A DNA stretch of 11,915 nt from Verrucomicrobiota bacterium (GTDB taxonomy: Bacteria > Verrucomicrobiota > Verrucomicrobiia > Verrucomicrobiales > Verrucomicrobiaceae). The stretch lies in the NCBI GenBank assembly GCA_023428335.1, contig JAEYYS010000408.1, positions 1 to 11,915 on the forward strand, given 5' to 3'. Shown here in pieces: positions 6,412 to 11,915 of the stretch (its first letter is position 1; each line of letters begins with the position of its first letter). Below the pieces are notes generated by a model, which was given only the letters and a program-made list of their open reading frames with translations, was not told the DNA's origin and did not search any database. Made by a program: the position numbers and the translations under genes.

Positions 6412-7363
6412 GTCGCACCTCCAGCCAGGCCGTGTCCGGCGCGAACGCCTCCGGCACCCGCGCCGCCAGCGGCAGGACCGCCGGCAGCAGGGCAAAATCC
6501 CCCGCCCCGAGCCGAACGCCGCCCAGGCTGGCTTCGCCCCGCGTCAGCGCCAGTACCCGGGCCTCACCCGGTGCACCGACGGCGCGACCCGCGACCGGCG
6601 CCCCCAACCAGACCTCAAAGTGCTCGCAAGCGACGATCCGGCCTTCGCCATCCGGCTGCGCCAGGGCCGGCTCGGCATCGTCGAACCGGATGCTGCGCAG
6701 CGACTCCTGCACGTGCAGGGCGCGCGGCCGGCCGTCGAGACCCAGGCGATTCCAGTCAAACACCCGGTAGGTGGTATCGCTGTTCTGCTGGATCTCAAAG
6801 ATGACCAGGCCGGCGCCGATCGCATGCACACGCCCGCTGGGCAGGAACAGGACGTCGCCCGGGCGCGGCTCCAGCACATGCAGCAACTCCGCCACCCGTC
6901 CTTCGGCAAGGGCCTGCTCAAAAGCCGCCCGGTCGACGCCCGCCTTCAAGCCCGCGTACAGTTTCGCGCCCGGCTCGGCATGGGCCACATACCACATTTC
7001 GGTCTTCGGTTCGCCCCCGAGTTCGTCCGCCACCCCGGCGGGCGGATGCACCTGGATCGACAAATCGTCGCAGGCGTCGAGGATTTTCATCAGCAGCGGG
7101 TAGCGCGGCGCCGGATGGGCCAGTGCGGCGGTACCGAACACCTGCTCACGGTGCCGCATCCACAGGTCGTGCAGACTGGCGCAACCGGCGACCGGCTCGC
7201 GCAGCAGGCTCTGCGCCTCGGGACGGTCGCAGAGCTCCCAGGACTCGCCGCAGGGCAGCGCCGCCTCTGGCAGGCACCTGCCGAACAGCGTCTGCAGCCG
7301 CCGGCCGCCCCAGACACGGTTTTGATACAAGGGCGTGAACAGCAGGGGACGGTTCCAGCTCAT
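6386..7363 (-). CDS. manA: Mannose-6-phosphate isomerase, class I (cupin)
   Basis: The protein is 325 residues. I chose the ATG at 7363 (MSWNRPLLFTP) because class I isomerases begin just before LLFTPLYQNRVWGG; a start 57 bases upstream would add a basic, unconserved tail. It interconverts fructose-6-phosphate and mannose-6-phosphate in the cytoplasm, feeding GDP-mannose for polysaccharides or allowing growth on mannose. Zinc ligands are Gln104 and His106 in LSIQVHPP, Glu122 in KTEMWYVA and His180 in GRVHAIGAG. ESWELCDRPEA (40-50) and QQNSDTTYRVFDWNR (192-206, with the active-site Arg200) complete the signature. The length is typical of the short bacterial form. Its stop codon lies inside the convergent helicase gene (26-base overlap). 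It is divergent from the gene at 7480, with 116 bases between starts. The sequence before the ATG, CCAAGGGC, is at best a weak ribosome site. Confidence 0.95.
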   Translation of the reverse strand: MSWNRPLLFTPLYQNRVWGGRRLQTLFGRCLPEAALPCGESWELCDRPEAQSLLREPVAGCASLHDLWMRHREQVFGTAALAHPAPRYPLLMKILDACDDLSIQVHPPAGVADELGGEPKTEMWYVAHAEPGAKLYAGLKAGVDRAAFEQALAEGRVAELLHVLEPRPGDVLFLPSGRVHAIGAGLVIFEIQQNSDTTYRVFDWNRLGLDGRPRALHVQESLRSIRFDDAEPALAQPDGEGRIVACEHFEVWLGAPVAGRAVGAPGEARVLALTRGEASLGGVRLGAGDFALLPAVLPLAARVPEAFAPDTAWLEVRLTPPPASP

Positions 7364-7479
7364 GCCCTTGGCATTCCATGGACACTGCCGACGGGCAAGC
7401 AAAACCTCGCCAAGGGCCATCTCCGCCGAATCTTCCTACGAAACCATCGGCCAGGCGCGTTGTTCCACCGCATCCTGTC

Positions 7480-8430
7480 ATGAAGCTCCCCGCCCTCCTC
7501 CTCACCCTGGCCTGCCTGCCCGCGCTCGCCCAGCAACCCGCTGAGCCGCAGACCCTGACCCCGGACCAGCTCACCAACGTGCTCACCCAGATCTCCAAGC
7601 TGGAGGAGCAGATCGCGGCCATGCGCGATGGTCGCCTCGCCGCCGCCCTGCAGAAAATCCGCGCCGGTCTCGCCAGCCCGCGTGACGCCCTCAACCTGTA
7701 CATGGAGTGCGACAAGGTGGTCAACGCCGAGCGCAAGGAACTCGACAAGGCCGAGGCGCGCCGGCGTCAGGAAATGATGGAGCGGCGCGAGAAGAACGAA
7801 AACGCCGAAGACGACGGCCAATTCTCCCAAGCCGTCCTGCTCGGCCTGAAGTACCTGGCTCTGACCCTCGAAGCCAACGAGACCAAGGCAGAAGACCAGG
7901 CGGCGATGATTCCGAAACTGCAGGCTTACATTCAGGAGCTTGTCAGTAGTGCTCCCAGCCTGCGCGGCCGTTCCCTGCAGTACCTTGGCGGCGCCGTCAG
8001 CGACCGCAACCCGATTGTCGACGCCCTCCGCCTCAGCCCCTTCACCAAGCCCAAGGACTGGACGCCCCAGGCCATGGACATCGGCGGCATGTACAAAAGC
8101 ACGCTGCTGCCAACCGCGGAAAAGTACAAGCCCGAACTGCTGCCGACCCTTTGGACCGAGCGCATCAGTGCCGAGAGCGCCCTGCGCAAGGAAACCATGC
8201 CGGCGCCGGAATACGAACTCTGGATTCAAGACAACGTGCCGGCCCTGCGCTGGGAGCGCGCCCGCTATCTCGTGGAAAAAGGCCCCTCGAAAATCAACGC
8301 CCTGGCCGACATGCTTGCCCTGATCAAGGAATTCCCCGGCCATGCCGACGCCCCCGGTTGGCTGAGCGAGCTGCGCAGCGCCCTCAACGAGGTCGCTCCC
8401 GCCGCCCCCAGCGCCAACCTGCCGCAGTGA
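7480..8430 (+). CDS. Secreted helical protein of unknown function
   Basis: The protein is 316 residues and I do not recognise a named family. I chose the ATG at 7480 because it begins a clean signal peptide, MKLPALLLTLACLPALAQ, with cleavage likely after Ala-Gln or nearby. Residues about 28-65 (TPDQLTNVLTQISKLEEQIAAMRDG) and 72-115, which carry many Arg, Lys and Glu, are predicted by eye to be long helices, possibly a coiled coil. The rest is mixed helix with conserved-looking aromatic patches such as YELWIQDNVPALRWERARYL. The C-terminus is Ala/Pro-rich. There are no catalytic motifs, haem sites or membrane segments beyond the signal. It is followed after 4 bases by the DgkA-type gene, so the two are probably co-transcribed. 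A structural or scaffold role in the periplasm is possible but unsupported. No Shine-Dalgarno is seen. Confidence 0.8.
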   Translation: MKLPALLLTLACLPALAQQPAEPQTLTPDQLTNVLTQISKLEEQIAAMRDGRLAAALQKIRAGLASPRDALNLYMECDKVVNAERKELDKAEARRRQEMMERREKNENAEDDGQFSQAVLLGLKYLALTLEANETKAEDQAAMIPKLQAYIQELVSSAPSLRGRSLQYLGGAVSDRNPIVDALRLSPFTKPKDWTPQAMDIGGMYKSTLLPTAEKYKPELLPTLWTERISAESALRKETMPAPEYELWIQDNVPALRWERARYLVEKGPSKINALADMLALIKEFPGHADAPGWLSELRSALNEVAPAAPSANLPQ

Positions 8431-8434
8431 CGCC

Positions 8435-8773
8435 ATGCTTGCCGGCATGCTCGCCAGCTTCCGCCACGCCCTGCGCGGCATCGCGACCAGCCTGCGCCAC
8501 CAGCGCAACCTGAAGATCCACGCCATCGCAACGGTCGCGGTTCTCAGCCTCGGCCTGGCGACCGGCCTGCCCGACTGGAAATGGCTCGCCCTCTGGCTCG
8601 CCATCGGTCTGGTCTGGAGCGCGGAACTGCTCAACACCGCCATCGAGGGCCTCTGCGACCTCGTCCAGCCCGCGCACGACGAACGCGTGCGCCGCATCAA
8701 GGACGCCGCCGCCGGGGCCGTGCTGGTCGCCGCCCTCGCCGCCGCAGCGGTGGGCGTCGGAGTTTTTCTCTGA
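8435..8773 (+). CDS. dgkA: DgkA-type diacylglycerol/undecaprenol kinase
   Basis: The protein is 112 residues, typical of this small membrane kinase family. It phosphorylates a lipid alcohol with ATP in the inner membrane. The Gram-positive-type members act on undecaprenol, while the E. coli enzyme acts on diacylglycerol; the sequence does not settle which applies. The family signature is clear: RNLKIHA (24-30) and SAELLNTAIEGLCDL (62-76, with Glu64, Asn67 and Glu71), then RIKDAAAGAVLVAA (87-100). Three membrane helices fit about 28-45, 49-67 and 92-111. A second Met at residue 5 could be the real start. The gene starts 4 bases after the preceding stop codon, indicating translational coupling or at least one transcript. 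No terminator is evident after it. The context with cell-wall genes further on fits lipid carrier recycling, but this is inference. Confidence 0.92.
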   Translation: MLAGMLASFRHALRGIATSLRHQRNLKIHAIATVAVLSLGLATGLPDWKWLALWLAIGLVWSAELLNTAIEGLCDLVQPAHDERVRRIKDAAAGAVLVAALAAAAVGVGVFL

Positions 8774-8854
8774 CAAACCCGCCCCGGGGTCGAACCCACC
8801 CCCACCTTTCATTTGAATCTGCAATTTCGAGCCTCTGGCGACTGCGCACCGGGC

Positions 8855-8882
8855 TGGACAAAACCGCGCCGCCGTGCAAGCT
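8855..8882 (+). promoter_or_regulatory. Candidate promoter TGGACA-N16-CAAGCT, leaderless
   Basis: TGGACA (8855-8860) differs from the -35 consensus by one base, and CAAGCT (8877-8882) follows after 16 bases, again preceded by CGTG as at 3451-3460. The ATG at 8892 is 9 bases further. The 118-base gap before this gene holds no other recognisable signal. Confidence 0.45.
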
Positions 8883-8891
8883 GGCGGTTCT

Positions 8892-10631
8892 ATGCCTGAG
8901 TTTCGCCCCCTGACGCCCGTCGTCTTCTCACTCGCTCTGCTCGCCGGCCCGGCCGTCGCGGCCAAGGTCGACTTCGCCACACAGGTCAAGCCCATCCTCG
9001 AGTCCGCCTGCACGCACTGCCACGGCGCCGACAAGGACAAGGGCGACTTCCGCCTGCACACTTTGGAAGACCTCAAGAAGGGCAACGACAACGGTCCCGG
9101 CCTGGTGCCCGGCGACCCCGCCAAGTCCTCGATCTACACGACGCTCATCCTGCCGGCCGACGACGACATGGTCATGCCGCCCGCCAAGGAAGGCCTGCTC
9201 GACAAGTCGCAGATCGAGGTCATCAAGGCCTGGATCGAGCAGGGGGCCGACTGGCCCGCGGGCACGGTGCTTGAGGTCAAGCCGCGCATCGACTTCGTCA
9301 AAAACGTCCAGCCCATCCTCGAGCAAAACTGCGTCTCCTGCCACAACCCCGAGAAGGACAAGGGCGACTGGATCCTCAGCAGCAAGAAGGAAGCTTTCGA
9401 AACCGGCGAAAACGCCCCCAACATCGTCGCCTTCGACACCGCCAAGAGCGCCCTCTACACCCTCGCCGCCCTCGCCGAGGATGACGACGACCTCATGCCG
9501 CCCGCCAAGAGTGGCGGCCCGCTGAAGAAGGACGAGATCGCCATCCTCAAGTCCTGGATCGAGCAGGGCGCCGTCTGGCCCGAGGGCGTCAAGCTCACCG
9601 CCAAGGAAAAGGCGGCGGCCGACACCAACAACCCGGACGACCTCGAACTGGTCAAAAAAATCCACGCCTTCATCGTCGCCACCTCCAAGGAAAAAGCCGA
9701 GGCCGAGATGAAGTCCTACGACACCCAGGTGCCCAAGACCGGCGTCGCCTACTCGATGGTCGCCATCAAGGGTGGCGAAGTCCTGCTCGGCAGCCCCGAC
9801 AAGGAAGAGGGCCGCACCGACGACGAAGGCCCGCAGGTGAAGATCCAGATCAAGCCCTTCTGGATGGGCAAGCATGAGATCACCTGGGACGAATACGAAC
9901 CCTTCCAGCTCACCGCCGAAGGCCGCAACAAGGACGGCAGCCGCAAGGTCTGGTCGCCCACCGACAAGCCCGAGGACCTCATCTCCCAGCCGACCCCGCC
10001 CTACCAGCCGATGGACTTCGGCATGGGTCGCAACGGTTTCCCCGCCATCTGCATGACCCAGCACGCCGCCAACAAGTACTGCCAGTGGCTGAGCGCCCAG
10101 ACCGGTCATTTCTACCGCCTACCCACCGAGGCCGAATGGGAATATGCCGCCCGCGCCGGCACCACCACCGCCTACTTCTTTGGCGATGATCCCGCCCAGC
10201 TCGGCGAGTACGCCTGGTATTTCGAGAACGCCGCCAACTTCCAGTACAGCCAGGTCGGCAAGAAGAAGCCCAACCCCTGGGGCCTCTACGACATCTACGG
10301 CAACGTCTGCGAATGGACGCTCGACCAGTACCTGCCCGACGGCTACCAGCAGCTCGCCGCGCTCGGCGTCGGCAACAAGTGGATCCCGTCCAAGACGCCC
10401 TACCCGCACGTCGCCCGCGGCGGTCACTACGACGACGATCCGGAAATGCTGCGCAGCGCCGCCCGCCGCGCTTCGGAGCCCGGCTGGAAGCAGCAGGACC
10501 CGCAGTTGCCGAAGAGCATCTGGTACCTGACCGACGCCACCTGGCTCGGCTTCCGCATCGTTCGCCCGCTGGAAATCCCGACGGTCGAAGAGATGTTCGC
10601 CGCCTGGAACAACGGCGTCGCCCGCGAGTAA
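8892..10631 (+). CDS. Secreted PSC1-PSC1 cytochrome c with FGE-sulfatase-type domain
   Basis: The protein is 579 residues. I chose the ATG at 8892 (MPEFRPLTPVVFSLALLAG), which starts a signal peptide ending near AVAA; a GTG 18 bases upstream lies inside the proposed promoter. Two planctomycete-type cytochrome c domains follow. The first (about 26-125) has haem site CTHCH (40-44) and a possible Met95 ligand in MVMPPAKEG. The second (about 133-234) has CVSCH (147-151) and Met202 in LMPPAKSGG. Residues 235-285 are a Lys/Glu-rich linker. Residues about 286-560 are an FGE-sulfatase domain: GGEVLLGSP, FWMGKHEITWDEY, RLPTEAEWEYAARAGT (409-424), NPWGLYDIYGNVCEW (461-475), VARGGHY (507-513) and WLGFRIVRP (551-559). 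The Cys pair used by true formylglycine-generating enzymes is absent from the GGHYDDDPEML segment, so sulfatase activation is unlikely. A periplasmic electron-transfer role is probable; the redox partner is unknown. It stands as its own transcription unit, closed by a strong terminator. Confidence 0.93.
   Translation: MPEFRPLTPVVFSLALLAGPAVAAKVDFATQVKPILESACTHCHGADKDKGDFRLHTLEDLKKGNDNGPGLVPGDPAKSSIYTTLILPADDDMVMPPAKEGLLDKSQIEVIKAWIEQGADWPAGTVLEVKPRIDFVKNVQPILEQNCVSCHNPEKDKGDWILSSKKEAFETGENAPNIVAFDTAKSALYTLAALAEDDDDLMPPAKSGGPLKKDEIAILKSWIEQGAVWPEGVKLTAKEKAAADTNNPDDLELVKKIHAFIVATSKEKAEAEMKSYDTQVPKTGVAYSMVAIKGGEVLLGSPDKEEGRTDDEGPQVKIQIKPFWMGKHEITWDEYEPFQLTAEGRNKDGSRKVWSPTDKPEDLISQPTPPYQPMDFGMGRNGFPAICMTQHAANKYCQWLSAQTGHFYRLPTEAEWEYAARAGTTTAYFFGDDPAQLGEYAWYFENAANFQYSQVGKKKPNPWGLYDIYGNVCEWTLDQYLPDGYQQLAALGVGNKWIPSKTPYPHVARGGHYDDDPEMLRSAARRASEPGWKQQDPQLPKSIWYLTDATWLGFRIVRPLEIPTVEEMFAAWNNGVARE
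8967..9593 (+). repeat. Tandem duplication of the PSC1 haem domain
   Basis: The two haem domains align along their whole length. Paired segments are VDFATQVKPILESAC with IDFVKNVQPILEQNC, ADKDKGDFRL with PEKDKGDWIL, MPPAKEG with MPPAKSGG, and IEVIKAWIEQGADWPAG with IAILKSWIEQGAVWPEG. This points to an internal duplication within one gene. The linker before the FGE-type domain is not part of it. Confidence 0.85.
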
Positions 10632-10651
10632 GCTGACCCTCATGCCTCACC

Positions 10652-10686
10652 CGGCCCGGCGCCTCGGCGTCGGGCCGCTTTCTTTA
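10652..10686 (+). terminator. Strong Rho-independent terminator after the cytochrome gene
   Basis: CGGCCCGGCGCC (10652-10663), loop TC, then GGCGTCGGGCCG (10666-10677) forms a 12-base stem with one G-U pair; the innermost pair would open to give a usable loop. It is followed by CTTTCTTTA. It lies 21 bases after the stop codon. The reverse direction lacks a T-run, so it acts on the plus strand. Confidence 0.85.
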
Positions 10687-10746
10687 TACCCACAGCCCGC
10701 GGCCGACCCGGTCTTGCATGCGCCGGCTTTGCAGGCAGGTTGCCGC

Positions 10747-11915
10747 ATGACCGCCCGGATCTTTTCGACCGCCAGCTCCGGCCTCGTCGCCGTCCTGCTA
10801 CACCTTCCCGCTTCGCTGCCCGCCCAAGCCCCGGCCGGCCCGCGCACCGTCGAGGCCGGCTTGGAAACCGCCGTGCAATGGCGCTGGCAGGTCGCCACCT
10901 CCGATCCCGCCGCCTGGGGCTGGCGCCTGGCCGATGCCCCAGCCACCAGCGGCAGCGCCGCACCGGGCAGCCAAACCCTCACCCGCCCACCGGAAAACCC
11001 GAGCGAGCACACCGTCGGTCGGGGCGACTCCCTGTACGCGATCAGCCGTCGCTACGGCCTCACCGTCGAACAACTCCAGCTCGCCAACGACCTGAAGTCC
11101 GAGATCATCCACCCCGGCCAGGTGCTGCGCATCCCGACCATGGCCGAACTGCGCACCCTGCAGCCGCCCCCACCTCCCCCCAAGCCCGGTCAACCCGCGC
11201 CCGCCCCGAGGAAGGCGCCGGAACGACAACTGCCGCAGGTGGCGCGCGCCAGCGCCCGCGTCGTTCTGCTGCAGGCCAACCTCGACCGCCAGGGCTTTTC
11301 CACCGGGCCCAGCGATGGCCAGGAGGGCATGATGTTCGATGCCGCCCTCACGGCCTACGAGGCCGAGCACCCCGGTGAACTCACCTTTGACGCCGGTCGC
11401 AAACCCGCCGCGCTGGAGGCGATGGGCGAGGCCTACACCGACTACGTGCTCAAGTACGAGGACCTGCGCTGGATCAACCCACCGGCCCCGGCCGACAAGA
11501 AACGCGGCAAGACGGCCGAGACATCCCCTGAACCCACCTGGGAAAGCCTCATCGCCGAGCCCTTCCTCGCCTACCGCAGCGCCTGGGAATTTGTCGCCGA
11601 ACGCTTTCACTGCTCCGAGTCCTTCCTGCGCCGCATCAATCCCGGCGTGAAAAATCCCGAGCGACCTGGCAGCGTCTTCCTGGTGCCGAATGTCGCCCCC
11701 TTCGAGATCGAAAACGCCCTCGCTGAACCCATCCGGCCGCGCCCCGATCCCGCCGCACCCGTGACGGCCAGCATCATCGGCGGCACCCGCCTGGAGATCC
11801 GCCTGCACGAACGCCTCATTGCCCGCATGCCCGTCTCCGCCGCCCGCCCCGGCCTGCGCGGCCGCGGCACCTGGAAGGTGCTTGGCACCGTGCCACGTCC
11901 GCGCCTCATCAGCAC
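10747..11915 (+). CDS. LysM protein, probable L,D-transpeptidase (C-terminus outside window)
   Basis: The frame is open from ATG 10747 to the window end (389 residues) with no stop. Residues 1-27 are a signal peptide (Thr-Ala-Arg, then VAVLLHLPASLPAQA). A LysM domain follows at about 87-130: EHTVGRGDSLYAISRRYG, LQLAN and IHPGQVLRIP, which binds peptidoglycan. After a Pro-rich linker (140-160), residues about 170-210 (RVVLLQANLDRQGFSTG, then DAALTAYEAEHPG) resemble a PG_binding_1 domain. Residues about 279-314 (AWEFVAERFHCSESFLRRINPG, then PGSVFLVPN) look like a second, diverged LysM. The last residues, HERLIARMPVSAARP and GRGTWKVLG, match the opening strands of a YkuD L,D-transpeptidase domain, whose catalytic Cys would lie beyond the window. 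It would cross-link peptidoglycan outside the inner membrane. LysM is certain; the transpeptidase call is inferred. It follows a terminator, so it has its own promoter, possibly including CAGGCA at 10732-10737, 9 bases before the ATG. Confidence 0.85.
   Translation, partial: MTARIFSTASSGLVAVLLHLPASLPAQAPAGPRTVEAGLETAVQWRWQVATSDPAAWGWRLADAPATSGSAAPGSQTLTRPPENPSEHTVGRGDSLYAISRRYGLTVEQLQLANDLKSEIIHPGQVLRIPTMAELRTLQPPPPPPKPGQPAPAPRKAPERQLPQVARASARVVLLQANLDRQGFSTGPSDGQEGMMFDAALTAYEAEHPGELTFDAGRKPAALEAMGEAYTDYVLKYEDLRWINPPAPADKKRGKTAETSPEPTWESLIAEPFLAYRSAWEFVAERFHCSESFLRRINPGVKNPERPGSVFLVPNVAPFEIENALAEPIRPRPDPAAPVTASIIGGTRLEIRLHERLIARMPVSAARPGLRGRGTWKVLGTVPRPRLIS

Noticed and set aside
4318..6495. 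Open frame of 725 codons on the minus strand opposite the helicase gene
   Set aside because: It mirrors codon structure of the helicase, is rich in repeated Val/Gly/Asp/His typical of GC-rich shadow frames, and shows no family motif.
7360..8805. Open frame of 481 codons on the minus strand
   Set aside because: It runs antisense through two supported genes and has low-complexity shadow composition.
8780..8805. tRNA T-loop-like GGTCGAACC / GGTTCGACC
   Set aside because: The five-base T stem does not pair and no acceptor, D or anticodon arm can be formed on either strand.

Overview
The window looks like a piece of a GC-rich chromosome, probably from a Verrucomicrobiota bacterium of the Opitutae type. 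The clues are planctomycete-type (PSC1) cytochrome c domains fused to an FGE-sulfatase-type domain, a BNR-repeat sialidase-like protein, a secreted M14 carboxypeptidase, start codons without Shine-Dalgarno sequences, and overall protein character. This placement is by recollection of families, not by a search. No rRNA, tRNA, CRISPR array, transposase or attachment site was seen.

Layout. 1-2071 (minus): a secreted M14 zinc carboxypeptidase cut by the window start. 2169-3404 (plus), divergent from it: a secreted Asp-box (BNR) protein of the sialidase superfamily. 3469-4173 (plus): a small protein with a phage replication-type N-terminus, a long acidic linker and a C-terminal QPMLF that fits the beta-clamp binding consensus. 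This gene is AT-rich in its second half, carries five copies of CGTTACA in and around it, and is flanked by a 12-base inverted repeat. 4405-6411 (plus): a Rep/PcrA/UvrD superfamily 1A helicase, preceded by a terminator and two further hairpins. 6386-7363 (minus): class I mannose-6-phosphate isomerase, overlapping the helicase end tail to tail. 7480-8430 and 8435-8773 (plus): a secreted helical protein of unknown function and a DgkA-type lipid kinase, 4 bases apart. 8892-10631 (plus): a secreted protein with two PSC1 haem domains and an FGE-sulfatase-type domain, ended by a strong terminator. 10747-11915 (plus, cut by the window end): a LysM protein that is probably an L,D-transpeptidase.

How they fit together. 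Most of the window is housekeeping or envelope biology: polymer degradation outside the cytoplasm (carboxypeptidase, sialidase-like protein), sugar phosphate supply (ManA), lipid carrier/phospholipid recycling (DgkA) and wall cross-linking (LysM/YkuD). The most unusual locus is 3405-4404, where a phage-like DNA replication module appears to have been domesticated next to a Rep-type helicase. A second theme is signal structure: at least three genes show TTGnnn/TGGACA-N16-17-CAAnC(T/A) placed only 8-10 bases before ATG, with no ribosome binding site, suggesting leaderless transcription.
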